From: Flavobacteriaceae bacterium Ap0902
GTDB taxonomy: Bacteria; Bacteroidota; Bacteroidia; Flavobacteriales; Weeksellaceae
Length of the DNA: 64,000 nucleotides
Reading direction: 5' to 3'
Assembly (NCBI GenBank): GCA_009835005.1
Contig: WTFG01000006.1
Coordinates: 124,001-188,000 of the forward strand
This document shows, in pieces, positions 52,337-61,131 of this stretch (within the stretch, counting starts at the first letter, position 1; each line of letters begins with the position of its first letter). The notes under the pieces are model-generated. The model made no database searches. It was given only the letters and a program-made list of their open reading frames with translations, and was not told the origin of the DNA. The position numbers were made by a program, and so were the translations under genes.

Positions 52337-53314
52337 TCATAAACCCAAGATTGTTTCTACTTTAGTTATGATTTGATGAGGCGTTATATTTCTCATACCA
52401 TTGGGATTGTCATCAGGACCTAATTTATTGCCATAAATAGAAGTAGGTCTCCAAGATAGCGTGTTGTCCTGTAAAATGTATTCCTCTTTTTGCCCATAGC
52501 CTAGAAATCCAGCATAAGGATGCGTAACACCCCAAATGGAAAGTACAGGAACGCCTACCAAACTTGCCAAATGCATATTAGCACTATCCATAGATATCAT
52601 TAATTCTAACTCAGCGATTACTTTTAATTCCGCTTTAAAAGAGCTTTCTTTAACCAGTGATACATTTTCTAAATCTTCCCAATTTTGCACTTGGTCCAAA
52701 TCTTCTGGAGAACCAAAAATCTTGATTATGTTATCTTTATGTAATCCTATGACAACCTCTTTCATTGACTCTAAATCATACATTTTACCTGAATGCGCAG
52801 CAAATGGAGCAATACCAATACCTTTTGATTTTGGAATACCCAAATGATGAAAATCTGTAAGTTGGTGGTCAAGTTGAACTTTAATCCCAAATGATCGGAA
52901 AACATTAGCATAGCGTTCTGTAGTTGGAGTAAGAGGTTGGGAAATCTTATGGTTAATTAAATTCTTCTTTTCCTTCCTACCCTTATTAATCGTGGCAGTT
53001 TTGATTCCTTTTGTTTTTAATAAAAACTTAAATACATTGGACCTTAGAACATTGTGCAGATCTGCAAAACCATCATATTGATGGATGTTTAATCCCTTAT
53101 AAAATTTATAAATCCCTAAAACACCGTGGTGCTGATTTTTCTTGTCAAAATCAATCATTGATAAGCGTTCATGATTAGGGAAAAAAGGGTGTAGAAATTT
53201 GGGGGTTATAAAATCAATTTTAAGTTCTTGGTTTTGTTCTAATGCGGTGATAACAACAGGAACGCACATGGCTACATCTCCCAAAGAAGACAACCTAAAA
53301 ACAAGAATATGCAT
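52337..53314 (-). CDS. Family 9 glycosyltransferase (heptosyltransferase-like)
   Basis: 325 residues. The GT9 pattern is clear: V-F-R-L-S-S-L-G-D-V near the start, G-I-A-P-F-A-A-H-S-G-K at about 168-178, and the C-terminal donor site S-M-D-S-A-N-M-H-L-A-S, V-G-V-P-V-L-S-I-W-G. GT9 enzymes add sugars to the lipopolysaccharide core. Heptose itself is rare in Bacteroidetes, so another sugar may be used. It follows sufE by 12 bases, an operon without an obvious functional link. Confidence 0.92.
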   Translation of the reverse strand: MHILVFRLSSLGDVAMCVPVVITALEQNQELKIDFITPKFLHPFFPNHERLSMIDFDKKNQHHGVLGIYKFYKGLNIHQYDGFADLHNVLRSNVFKFLLKTKGIKTATINKGRKEKKNLINHKISQPLTPTTERYANVFRSFGIKVQLDHQLTDFHHLGIPKSKGIGIAPFAAHSGKMYDLESMKEVVIGLHKDNIIKIFGSPEDLDQVQNWEDLENVSLVKESSFKAELKVIAELELMISMDSANMHLASLVGVPVLSIWGVTHPYAGFLGYGQKEEYILQDNTLSWRPTSIYGNKLGPDDNPNGMRNITPHQIITKVETILGL

Positions 53315-53326
53315 AGGCTAATTCGT

Positions 53327-53752
53327 TTATCTTTCTGTTTTAGCTTTTAGTGCGATGGCATAAAATTTAATCTGTTTAATCATGGCCAAAAGTCCATTGG
53401 CACGCGTAGGAGACAAGAATTCCTTTAAACCGATATCTTCTATAAATTGCTCATCACTATTTAATATGTCTTCTGGTGTCTGCCCAGAATAAACGCGTAT
53501 AAGAAGTGCCGCAATGCCTTTTGGCAGGATAGCATCGCTATCTGCGGTATAATAAATTTTACCCTCTTTTAATTCAACATCTAACCATACATTGGATTGG
53601 CAACCTTTGACTATGAGAGCATCATTTTTTTTATCATCTGGAATAGTTGACAATGAATTCCCTAATTGAATGAGGTATTCATAACGTTCTTGCCAATCGT
53701 CAAAAAATGAAAACTCATCAACTATTTCTGCTTGTTTTTCCTGTATTGTCAT
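53327..53752 (-). CDS. sufE: SufE-family cysteine desulfuration protein
   Basis: 141 residues from the ATG at 53752. SufE takes sulfur from the desulfurase SufS for Fe-S cluster building. The active Cys51 is in V-K-G-C-Q-S-N-V-W. Typical are D-D-W-Q-E-R-Y-E-Y-L-I-Q-L-G and the C-terminal L-S-P-T-R-A-N-G-L. The transcript appears leaderless, since the -7 box ends four bases before the ATG. The other suf genes are not in this window. Confidence 0.95.
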   Translation of the reverse strand: MTIQEKQAEIVDEFSFFDDWQERYEYLIQLGNSLSTIPDDKKNDALIVKGCQSNVWLDVELKEGKIYYTADSDAILPKGIAALLIRVYSGQTPEDILNSDEQFIEDIGLKEFLSPTRANGLLAMIKQIKFYAIALKAKTER

Positions 53753-53756
53753 AACA

Positions 53757-53764
53757 CAAATATA
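53757..53764 (-). promoter_or_regulatory. -7 promoter box four bases before the sufE ATG
   Basis: TATATTTG on the minus strand, then TGTT, then ATG. This is the same arrangement as at 21733 and 32615. Confidence 0.6.
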
Positions 53765-53832
53765 GCAAAACAATTAATTACTTGATTTAGCAATTAACTA
53801 ATTTATTTTCAAGAATCTGTGTGCCCAAATTC

Positions 53833-53867
53833 AAAAACCCCCACTGTTTGTCACAATGGGGGTTTTT
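53833..53867 (-). terminator. Terminator after rplS
   Basis: AAAAACCCCCA and TGGGGGTTTTT pair around a loop of 13 bases that can itself add pairs. Located 22 bases after the rplS stop; symmetrical. Confidence 0.85.
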
Positions 53868-53888
53868 ACACAAATAGATTTGATAGAA

Positions 53889-54233
53889 TTATACTTCTTT
53901 AATTTTTGCTTTTTTACCGCGTAAACCTCTAAAATAAAAGATTCTTGCTCTTCTAACTTTTCCACGTTTGTTTAATTCGATTTTTTGAATAGATGGCATG
54001 TTAAGAGGAATAATTCTCTCCACTCCAATTTCTCCACTCATTTTACGAATTGTAAATGTCTCTGTAGATCCTGTACCTCTTCTTTGTAATACTACACCAC
54101 GGAAGAACTGCGTACGGGTTTTACCACCCTCACTAATCTCTTGATAAACAGTGATAGTATCACCGGCTGCGAAATCAGGTAATTCGTTTTTTTCTACGTA
54201 TTTATCCTCTACGTATTTTACTAAAGTATCCAT
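53889..54233 (-). CDS. rplS: 50S ribosomal protein L19
   Basis: 114 residues from the ATG at 54233. Conserved features of L19 are D-T-I-T-V-Y-Q near residue 27, the R-x-Q-x-F-x-G-x-V core in R-T-Q-F-F-R-G-V-V-L-Q-R-R-G-T-G, and the C-terminal R-A-R-I-F-Y-F-R-G-L-R-G-K. It sits at the 30S-50S interface. The start was chosen to match the family; the longer reading runs through the leader. A -7 box is 70 bases upstream. Confidence 0.97.
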   Translation of the reverse strand: MDTLVKYVEDKYVEKNELPDFAAGDTITVYQEISEGGKTRTQFFRGVVLQRRGTGSTETFTIRKMSGEIGVERIIPLNMPSIQKIELNKRGKVRRARIFYFRGLRGKKAKIKEV

Positions 54234-54303
54234 TTTCTTATAAAATTGGTTTTTGATAGCAATAACATACACGGTTTTCGTCAGAGGTTATTGAATCGGA
54301 CGG

Positions 54304-54311
54304 CAAAAGTA
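54304..54311 (-). promoter_or_regulatory. -7 promoter box of rplS
   Basis: TACTTTTG on the minus strand, 70 bases before the L19 start, leaving a leader of about 65 bases. It lies just after the DUF2007 gene stop. Confidence 0.4.
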
Positions 54312-54315
54312 TGAA

Positions 54316-54537
54316 TTATTCCTCATTATCCAAATAATTTTCTAAAATCTCTTTGGCTTTTTTATAATCTTCCTCTTTAATTTGCAGCCGTAGACCATCT
54401 ACAAAAGTTGTACCTATCGTATAATTCGTATTTTGATCTAATATAATAGCGTGGATATTTTCACTTATTAATCGTCCTTTGAACATTTCTGCTTCCACAG
54501 GATTATAAAATTTATGTAAAGTAACAAATTGGCTCAT
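54316..54537 (-). CDS. DUF2007 (putative signal-transducing) protein
   Basis: 73 residues. Fits DUF2007: V-T-L-H-K-F-Y-N-P-V-E-A-E-M-F-K-G-R-L near the start and L-R-L-Q-I-K-E-E-D-Y-K-K-A near the end, with an acidic tail. This is a small ferredoxin-like fold of unknown function. It follows ppk2 by 10 bases, so it is probably co-transcribed with it. Confidence 0.85.
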   Translation of the reverse strand: MSQFVTLHKFYNPVEAEMFKGRLISENIHAIILDQNTNYTIGTTFVDGLRLQIKEEDYKKAKEILENYLDNEE

Positions 54538-54547
54538 CGGATAAATT

Positions 54548-55369
54548 TTAAGTATGCTTAATGACTACATCATCATCTAATTCTATTTCATTTTGTGGTT
54601 TAAAACCTTCTACATTATTCAATAAATATTTGATTATTTCTAAACGTGCCGTTTTCTTATCATCTGTTCTAATTTCTATCCACGGCAATTCTGGTGTAGC
54701 TGTAACATCCAGCATTTTTTTAATATAATGGGTATAGGAATCCCATTTTTCCAGAGCTTGTTTATCTAAATCACCTAATTTCCATTTTTTTAATGGATCT
54801 TCTTTTCGCTTGTCTAATCTTTCCTTTTGTTCCTCTTTGCTTATGTCTAAAAAGAATTTAATGAAGACAATACCGTCATTTACCAGCCTTTGTTCCACAT
54901 GATTTACCTCTTTCATAAATAACTCATGTTCGTCTTCTGTACAAAAATCAAATACAGGTTCCACGACTGCTCTGTTATACCAACTTCTATCATAGAAAGC
55001 AAAGTAACCAGCGGTTGGTAATTCTTTTAAATAACGTTGGAAATACCATTGTCCTTGCTCTTTTTCTGTTGGTTTGGGCAATGCGACAATATGATACCTT
55101 TTGGGATTTAAGTTTTTGACAATTCTTTTGATAGAACCACCCTTCCCAGCGGCATCTCTTCCCTCGAAGAGAATTACGATTCTTTTGCCTGTATGAGCCA
55201 AATAAGCCTGCAAATGAACCAGATCATATTGCAGAGCTTTAAGTTCTTTCTCGTATTTATATTCTTTAATAAACTTTTTTTCTTTAATCACATCATGTTC
55301 CACAAGAAAGTCCATGATTTCCTCTTGTTTATAAATTTTCTCTAAGTCTTTTAAATTAAATTCTGACAT
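54548..55369 (-). CDS. ppk2: Polyphosphate kinase 2
   Basis: 273 residues. PPK2 transfers phosphate between polyphosphate and nucleotides. Walker A is G-R-D-A-A-G-K-G-G at residues 70-78. The lid and Walker B elements are visible in A-F-Y-D-R-S-W-Y-N-R-A-V-V-E-P, and I-F-K-F/I-K-F-F-L-D-I-S-K-E-E-Q follows. Single-domain form. Whether it makes ATP, GTP or uses AMP/ADP cannot be told. Leads the DUF2007 gene. Confidence 0.95.
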   Translation of the reverse strand: MSEFNLKDLEKIYKQEEIMDFLVEHDVIKEKKFIKEYKYEKELKALQYDLVHLQAYLAHTGKRIVILFEGRDAAGKGGSIKRIVKNLNPKRYHIVALPKPTEKEQGQWYFQRYLKELPTAGYFAFYDRSWYNRAVVEPVFDFCTEDEHELFMKEVNHVEQRLVNDGIVFIKFFLDISKEEQKERLDKRKEDPLKKWKLGDLDKQALEKWDSYTHYIKKMLDVTATPELPWIEIRTDDKKTARLEIIKYLLNNVEGFKPQNEIELDDDVVIKHT

Positions 55370-55540
55370 TCTTTATATTTTGATTCATAATAATACTGCT
55401 GATAATGTGCCATAATAATAAATTTACAAATTTTATTTAAATTAGATCATTTAACTATAGTAAATAAAGGTCTAGTATAAAACATTGCCAATAATTGTTA
55501 AGGAGCGTTAAACATAACCTGACGTTAAAAGATTTGGTAC

Positions 55541-55548
55541 TACTTTTG
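55541..55548 (+). promoter_or_regulatory. -7 promoter box of degP
   Basis: TACTTTTG, 46 bases before the ATG at 55595. Confidence 0.45.
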
Positions 55549-55594
55549 CAAAATGTTAAAAGATTAATTAATTTAAAAAATAAACATTATATAG

Positions 55595-57136
55595 ATGAAT
55601 AATTTATTTAAATATGCATTGGTAGGTGTCATAAGTGCAGGTACCACTTTTGGACTTATAGAATACACACAAGGGGATAATGCTATGTTTCAAGAGACGC
55701 TAGGCATCCAAACGTCTGAATCAGAAGAGGCGAATCAACATTTCGCATCCTATGATTACACTTCGGCGGGTACAGCTCTGCCAGATTTTACAGAGGCAGC
55801 AGAGCAATCTGTGAATGCCGTAGTAAGTATTCAGAACTATGGTAAACGTGACCCTAGAAGAAGTGGAGGGTCTAATCCATTTGAATTCTTTAATGATCCT
55901 TTCTTTGATCAATTTTTTAAAGGAAGAGGGGGACAGCCTCAGCAGCAGGAAGAAATGGATGATATGCCTACTTCTGCTGGTTCTGGTGTGATTATTTCTA
56001 AAGATGGTTATATCGTGACGAATAATCACGTCATTGCGGAATCAAATAGATTAGAGGTTACACTAAATAATAAACAGACCTATACAGCCCGTTTAGTGGG
56101 GACGGATCCTAATACGGATATTGCTTTGTTGAAGATTGATGAGGATAATTTACCCTTTTTAGCATTTTTTAATTCAGATAATTTAAAAGTGGGAGAATGG
56201 GTTTTAGCTGTAGGTAATCCATTTGGATTAAATTCCACGGTGACTGCAGGGATTGTAAGTGCTAAAGGGAGAGGTATTGGAATTTTAGGTAGAAATGGAG
56301 ACCATCCAATTGAATCATTTATTCAAACTGATGCCGCTATTAACCCAGGAAACTCTGGAGGTGCGTTGATTAATACCAATGGACATTTGGTAGGGATTAA
56401 TACAGCTATTTATTCCCAAACTGGTTCTTATGCAGGCTATGGTTTTGCGGTGCCAGCGAATTTAGTGAAAAAGGTTGTGAATGATATCAAGCAATTTGGT
56501 ATGGTACAACGTGGTTATCTAGGTGTGGGAGCTGTAGATTTGTCAGACGATTTTGCTGTTAAGCGATATAATAAATTAAATGACGCTAATATCAAAGCAG
56601 GTCAGGGTGTCATGGTGACAGACTTAACAGAAGAAGGTGGAGCGTTAGAGGCTGGATTAGAAAAAGGAGATATTATTAAAGAAGTAGACGGTAAAAAAAT
56701 TAACTCATTTGCAGCTCTATCTCTAGCTGTAGGTGGCAAAAGTCCAGGTGACTCCGTGAAAGTTACTGTAGATAGAGATGGTAGCACTAGAACGTATAAC
56801 GTCATATTAAAAGATTTGGACGGAAACGCTAAGACAAGATCGGTAGAGGATTTAACGCCTACAGAAAGACTTGGAGCAACTTTTAAACCGCTTACAGAAA
56901 GACAAAAAATCGAATTTGGAATTGATAGTGGTGTCGTGGTAACGAGTGTTAAGAGAAATGGTATTTTAAATCAAATCGGAATTTCGGAAGGGTATATTAT
57001 TCTTAAAATTAATAACAAGGAAGTTAATTCAAAAGAAGATATTGATAAAATTTTAAAGAATAAAAATGACAAAGTTTCAGTTAATTTTGTAGATCGTTAT
57101 GGTAGAATTTACACAAAAGGTTTCACATTTGATTAA
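55595..57136 (+). CDS. HtrA/DegP-like serine protease
   Basis: 513 residues. A signal anchor (about 5-20), then a long linker, then the trypsin-like domain with His145 (T-N-N-H-V-I), Asp175 (T-D-I-A-L-L-K) and Ser254 (N-P-G-N-S-G-G-A). Two PDZ domains follow (Y-L-G-V-G and G-V-V-V-T-S-V-K). It degrades or refolds misfolded envelope proteins and is usually induced by envelope stress. Single gene. Confidence 0.95.
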   Translation: MNNLFKYALVGVISAGTTFGLIEYTQGDNAMFQETLGIQTSESEEANQHFASYDYTSAGTALPDFTEAAEQSVNAVVSIQNYGKRDPRRSGGSNPFEFFNDPFFDQFFKGRGGQPQQQEEMDDMPTSAGSGVIISKDGYIVTNNHVIAESNRLEVTLNNKQTYTARLVGTDPNTDIALLKIDEDNLPFLAFFNSDNLKVGEWVLAVGNPFGLNSTVTAGIVSAKGRGIGILGRNGDHPIESFIQTDAAINPGNSGGALINTNGHLVGINTAIYSQTGSYAGYGFAVPANLVKKVVNDIKQFGMVQRGYLGVGAVDLSDDFAVKRYNKLNDANIKAGQGVMVTDLTEEGGALEAGLEKGDIIKEVDGKKINSFAALSLAVGGKSPGDSVKVTVDRDGSTRTYNVILKDLDGNAKTRSVEDLTPTERLGATFKPLTERQKIEFGIDSGVVVTSVKRNGILNQIGISEGYIILKINNKEVNSKEDIDKILKNKNDKVSVNFVDRYGRIYTKGFTFD

Positions 57137-57158
57137 ATAATAACAGAATTAATAGAAA

Positions 57159-57190
57159 TTAAAAAATCCCGCATTTGCGGGATTTTTTAA
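57159..57190 (+). terminator. Bidirectional terminator between degP and uvrD
   Basis: AAAAAATCCCGCA and TGCGGGATTTTTT pair exactly around two bases, 24 bases after the protease stop and just after the convergent helicase gene. The T tract works in both directions. Confidence 0.92.
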
Positions 57191-57193
57191 TTT

Positions 57194-59506
57194 CTACTTC
57201 GCTATAATTCTAAGTTTGGCAAACTTCAAGAGTAACTTTTTCTCTCCGCTGGTTTCAAACTTAATAATAGCCTTTACATTATCAGGTTCTCCTTCTAAGG
57301 ATTTCACTTCACCTTTCCCAAACCTATCATGAATCACTATATATCCAGGTTCTATGATTTGTTCAACCCTGTTATTCGTGGCGGATTTAATTCTAGCCTC
57401 ATTCAGTGGTTTTAATTTTGGATCTGGTTTTAATTTTTTCTTAATAGGTTTTTCCTTTCTTTTATAGGTAGGGATGGGGTCATCTCCAAATAAATCAGGA
57501 GATAAACCGCTGTTATTGGTAGAAGTTATGGGTGAAAGGTTCAACCATTCCAGATATTTATCATCCATTTCCTCTAAGAATCTACTAGGTTCTGAATCTA
57601 TAATTTTCCCCCATCGTGCTCTGGAAACAGAATAAGATAAAAATACTTGTTTCTCTGCTCTAGTCAATGCTACATAGAATAATCTTCTTTCTTCTTCTAA
57701 TTCTTGTCTGGTGTTGAGGTTCATTAAAGATGGGAACAGGTTCTCTTCTAAACCTGTTATAAATACCACAGGAAATTCTAAACCTTTTGCTAAATGGACT
57801 GTCATCAAAGCAACTTTTGGAGAATCATCATCTTCCTTATCCATATCTGTAGCTAATGCTACATCTTCCAAGAAATGTTCTAAGGAGGGATCACCCTGAT
57901 CTAATTGTTTTTGTTCTTCTACAAAACCTTGCAGACTATTTAATAATTCTTGTAAGTTTTCTAATCTAGAAATTCCTTCTGGTGTATCATCATCACGCAT
58001 CATTTTTAATAAACCACTTTGCTTTGCTACATCCATGGCCACCTCAAATACATCATGGGTTTTCAATTTCACTTGAAAACTCTGTATCATGGTATAGAAA
58101 TTTGCAAGTTTATTGAGTGTCGCACCTGTGAGACCTGTACGAGGTCCATATAAAGCTAAATTCTCTAAAACTTCAAAAACGGTGATATTTTGGCTATCTG
58201 CAAATACCGTTAATTTCTGTATAGTCGTATTACCAATTCCTCTTTTAGGATAATTAATAACACGTAATAATGCCTCTTCATCATTTTTATTGATCAATAA
58301 TCTTAAATAGGCGATAAGATCTTTAATTTCTTTTCTTTGATAAAAAGAAAGGCCACCATAAATTCTATAAGGGATATTTTTCTTTCTTAAAGCCTCTTCC
58401 AAAGGCCTAGATTGCGCATTCGTTCTATACAAAATCGCTATATCAGATTCTGACATTTGCTGATTCATCTTGAGGTCAAAAATTTTAGAAGCAATATACC
58501 TTGCCTCATCAATATCAGTTAAAGCCCTATAAATAGGAATACGGGTACCATCTTCATTAGAGGTCCAAACATCCTTTTTTAATTGATCCTTATTCTTGGC
58601 GATAATAGCGTTGGCAGCACCCACAATATTCTGTGTAGAACGGTAATTCTGTTCTAATGCAAAACTTTTGGCATCTGGATAATCTTTTTGAAAATCCAGA
58701 ATATTCCTAATATTAGCACCCCGAAAGGCATAAATACTCTGTGCGTCATCTCCTACCACACATATATTCTCAAACCTAGATGCCAATGCCTTCACAATCA
58801 AATATTGGGAATGGTTGGTATCCTGATACTCATCTACCATGATATATTTAAAACGTTCTTGGTATTTGGCCAAAACATCTGGAAACCTTGTCAATACTTC
58901 ATTGGTTCTAAGCAATAAATCATCAAAATCCATTGCCCCAGACTTGAAACATTTCTGCACATAATTTCTATACACCTCTCCAGTTTTGGGTTTCATAGCG
59001 GCGGCATCTGCCTCTATCAATTCTGGGTTGTTCATATAAGCTCTTACTGTGATCAGATTATTTTTGAACTGGGATATTCTATTCAGCATTTGTTTGGGCT
59101 TATAGATATCTTTGTCCAATTGCAATTCAGAGATTACCTTTCGCATTACGGCTAATGCATCCTGCTGATCATAAATAGTAAAATTAGAGGGATATCCTAA
59201 TTTAGGAGCTTCTACCCGCAATATTCTAGCGAATATAGAGTGAAAAGTTCCCATCCATAAATTTTTTGCTTCTGATGCTCCTACAACATGGGCGATACGT
59301 TCTTTCATTTCCCTTGCTGCCTTGTTGGTGAAGGTTAATGCTAATATATTGAATGGATCTACGCCATTTTGAATTAAATGAGCAATGCGATAGGTTAAGA
59401 CTCTGGTTTTTCCAGAACCAGCACCAGCAATTACCATTACTGGCCCCTCCAATGTTTCAACTGCTTGGCGTTGAACATCGTTTAAATCATCTAAATAATT
59501 TGCCAT
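57194..59506 (-). CDS. UvrD/PcrA/Rep-type DNA helicase
   Basis: 770 residues. Walker A G-A-G-S-G-K-T at residues 28-34, then the Ia motif A-L-T-F-T-N-K-A-A-R-E-M, D-E-Y-Q-D-T-N, and V-G-D-D-A-Q-S-I-Y-A-F-R-G-A. Motifs IV-VI follow: E-Q-N-Y-R-S, T-V-H-L-A-K-G-L-E, and F-Y-V-A-L-T-R-A. It unwinds DNA in repair and replication restart. The C-terminal tail is linker-like then a Tudor-like part (G-Y-I-V-I-H-D-R-F-G-K-G). A near-perfect -7 box ends four bases before the ATG. Confidence 0.96.
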   Translation of the reverse strand: MANYLDDLNDVQRQAVETLEGPVMVIAGAGSGKTRVLTYRIAHLIQNGVDPFNILALTFTNKAAREMKERIAHVVGASEAKNLWMGTFHSIFARILRVEAPKLGYPSNFTIYDQQDALAVMRKVISELQLDKDIYKPKQMLNRISQFKNNLITVRAYMNNPELIEADAAAMKPKTGEVYRNYVQKCFKSGAMDFDDLLLRTNEVLTRFPDVLAKYQERFKYIMVDEYQDTNHSQYLIVKALASRFENICVVGDDAQSIYAFRGANIRNILDFQKDYPDAKSFALEQNYRSTQNIVGAANAIIAKNKDQLKKDVWTSNEDGTRIPIYRALTDIDEARYIASKIFDLKMNQQMSESDIAILYRTNAQSRPLEEALRKKNIPYRIYGGLSFYQRKEIKDLIAYLRLLINKNDEEALLRVINYPKRGIGNTTIQKLTVFADSQNITVFEVLENLALYGPRTGLTGATLNKLANFYTMIQSFQVKLKTHDVFEVAMDVAKQSGLLKMMRDDDTPEGISRLENLQELLNSLQGFVEEQKQLDQGDPSLEHFLEDVALATDMDKEDDDSPKVALMTVHLAKGLEFPVVFITGLEENLFPSLMNLNTRQELEEERRLFYVALTRAEKQVFLSYSVSRARWGKIIDSEPSRFLEEMDDKYLEWLNLSPITSTNNSGLSPDLFGDDPIPTYKRKEKPIKKKLKPDPKLKPLNEARIKSATNNRVEQIIEPGYIVIHDRFGKGEVKSLEGEPDNVKAIIKFETSGEKKLLLKFAKLRIIAK

Positions 59507-59659
59507 GGCGTAAAGATAAGAAGTTTAATTGCGACCTTAAAAGATTAAAATAAATTAAATCGAAGGTCTTGAATTCTCATGTTTTTATAAATTCACTTGT
59601 ATAAGTTTAAAACAATCACCACATTTGCTTTTGAATTTTTTTTCATAGGTTTAGGTTGG

Positions 59660-59690
59660 TATACCTCTTCCTTTTATAAGGAGGAGGTAT
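59660..59690 (+). promoter_or_regulatory. Hairpin in the leader of the FKBP gene
   Basis: TATACCTCTTCCTT and AAGGAGGAGGTA pair with one mismatch around TTAT. It lies about 50 bases before the FKBP ATG in a region shared with divergent uvrD. It could control mRNA stability or be part of the promoter region. Confidence 0.45.
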
Positions 59691-59742
59691 TACTTTACAA
59701 AGACAAATTGAATTAAATGTACGTATTAAATAAAAATTAAGA

Positions 59743-60606
59743 ATGAAAAAAGTATTATTAGTAGCCGCTATTGGATTGGCAATTGTATCGTGTGAAAAAG
59801 ACGGTAACGTTACAGAAACAAGTACGCTTGTGGATTCAAAGGATTTAAACCAAGATGAATTAGATGCTTCTTATGCATTTGGAGTTTCATTAGGGCAGAG
59901 AACAGAACAATATGAAGCTAGTCCACAGGTCAAGGACTCTCTAGATTACAGCCAAGTTAAAGAAGGCGCAGAGGAGTTTTTGAAATCACCAGAAAGCAAA
60001 ACATCTTATTATTATGGTGTAGACATGGGTAGGCAGATTTATGGTGCATTAAGTAATGATTTAATCAAAGGTCATTTAAGTAAAGATGAAATTATTGCAG
60101 GAATGATGGATTACTTGAATAAGAAGGATTTAAAAGTTTCTGTGGATTCTGTACGTTTAATCATGGATAACTTTTATAATCAAAGATTAGCGACTAAAGG
60201 AGAGGATAATGCGAAAGAAGGAATGGCGTATTTAAACAAGATTAAAAAAGAACAAGGTGTTCAAGTTACAGATAGTGGTCTTGCTTATAAAGTAATAGAG
60301 GAAGGGTCTGGCGAAAAGGTACAACTTGGAGACAAAGTGAAAGTTAAATACACAGGTAAAACGATAGATGGAACTGTGTTTGATAGCACAGATAAAAACA
60401 ACGGAGGAGAAGCAATTGAATTCCCTTTACAACAAGGTGGTTTAATCCCAGGTTGGATAGAAGGATTACAATTAATGTCAAAAGGCAGCAAATACACTTT
60501 ATATATTCCAGCAGAATTGGGGTACGGGAATCAACAAAGTGGCACTATAGAGCCAGGTTCTACTTTAATATTTGATATAGAAGTAGTAGATGTAGTAAAA
60601 CAATAA
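59743..60606 (+). CDS. FKBP-type peptidyl-prolyl isomerase lipoprotein
   Basis: 287 residues. A lipobox (A-I-V-S-C, Cys about residue 18) indicates an envelope location. The N-terminal half is helical (dimerisation, as in Mip/FkpA), and the C-terminal FKBP domain shows G-D-K-V-K-V-K-Y-T-G-K-T-I-D-G-T-V-F-D-S, L-I-P-G-W-I-E-G-L-Q and Y-I-P-A-E-L-G-Y-G. It helps fold exported proteins. Monocistronic, ending in a hairpin. Confidence 0.95.
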   Translation: MKKVLLVAAIGLAIVSCEKDGNVTETSTLVDSKDLNQDELDASYAFGVSLGQRTEQYEASPQVKDSLDYSQVKEGAEEFLKSPESKTSYYYGVDMGRQIYGALSNDLIKGHLSKDEIIAGMMDYLNKKDLKVSVDSVRLIMDNFYNQRLATKGEDNAKEGMAYLNKIKKEQGVQVTDSGLAYKVIEEGSGEKVQLGDKVKVKYTGKTIDGTVFDSTDKNNGGEAIEFPLQQGGLIPGWIEGLQLMSKGSKYTLYIPAELGYGNQQSGTIEPGSTLIFDIEVVDVVKQ

Positions 60607-60627
60607 GGACGACAATCATAGTATTTT

Positions 60628-60656
60628 AAAATCCTGATGCTTGCATTGGGATTTTT
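60628..60656 (+). terminator. Hairpin terminator after the FKBP gene
   Basis: AAATCCTGATGC and GCATTGGGATTTTT pair imperfectly around TT, ending in T. About 20 bases after the stop and before rnpB. Confidence 0.65.
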
Positions 60657-60721
60657 TATGCTTGCTATTTTAGAAAATAGATTAATTCAAAAGGAAATAA
60701 TTTTAATTTTTAAAATAAACT

Positions 60722-60729
60722 TATCTTTG
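60722..60729 (+). promoter_or_regulatory. -7 promoter box of rnpB
   Basis: TATCTTTG, three to four bases before the predicted 5' end of RNase P RNA, exactly where a -7 box should lie. Confidence 0.6.
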
Positions 60730-60732
60730 CAC

Positions 60733-61028
60733 TATAGCTAACTTGTCGCGTGGTTTGATAGAGGATCATGAGGAAAGTCCGGACACCATAGTGCAGTACA
60801 GCGGGTAACGCCCGTCGTTTCAGTTTTCTGAAAAAGGACCAGTGCAACAGAAAGTATGTACAGTTAGGCTGTAGTGAAACCAGGTAAACTCTGTATGGTG
60901 CAATGCTATGTATATCAGCTGTTAAGAGTTGCACGCTCGATGCTGAGGGGTAAGCAGATAGAGGTTTGTGGCAACACAAACCCTAGATAAATGACAAGTC
61001 TCGACAGAATCCGGCTTATCGGCTATTA
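60733..61028 (+). ncRNA. rnpB: RNase P RNA (bacterial class A)
   Basis: The catalytic RNA that trims tRNA 5' leaders. The strongest evidence is the conserved core GAGGAAAGTCCGGACACCA near the 5' end and ATGACAAGTC...ACAGAATCCGGCTTAT at the 3' end, which pair as helix P4. Helix P1 can be formed by ATAGCT (60734-60739) and GGCTAT (61021-61026). AGTGCAACAGAAAG and GGTAAACTC match the conserved interior. Length of about 296 bases is short but usual for Bacteroidetes. Confidence 0.95.
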
Positions 61029-61030
61029 TT

Positions 61031-61087
61031 TAAATAAGCGTAAATCTAATACTATACTTGTATAGTTATGGGTTTGCGCTTTATTTG
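61031..61087 (+). terminator. Long hairpin terminator of rnpB
   Basis: AAATAAGCGTAAATCTAATA and its near-complement through GTATAGTTATGGGTTTGCGC form a stem of about 25 pairs with few mismatches, directly after the RNA end. Longer than a minimal terminator. Confidence 0.75.
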
Positions 61088-61131
61088 TATATTTTCTATA
61101 TTTTTCATAATTTCGTGCTGCAAAAAGAAAC

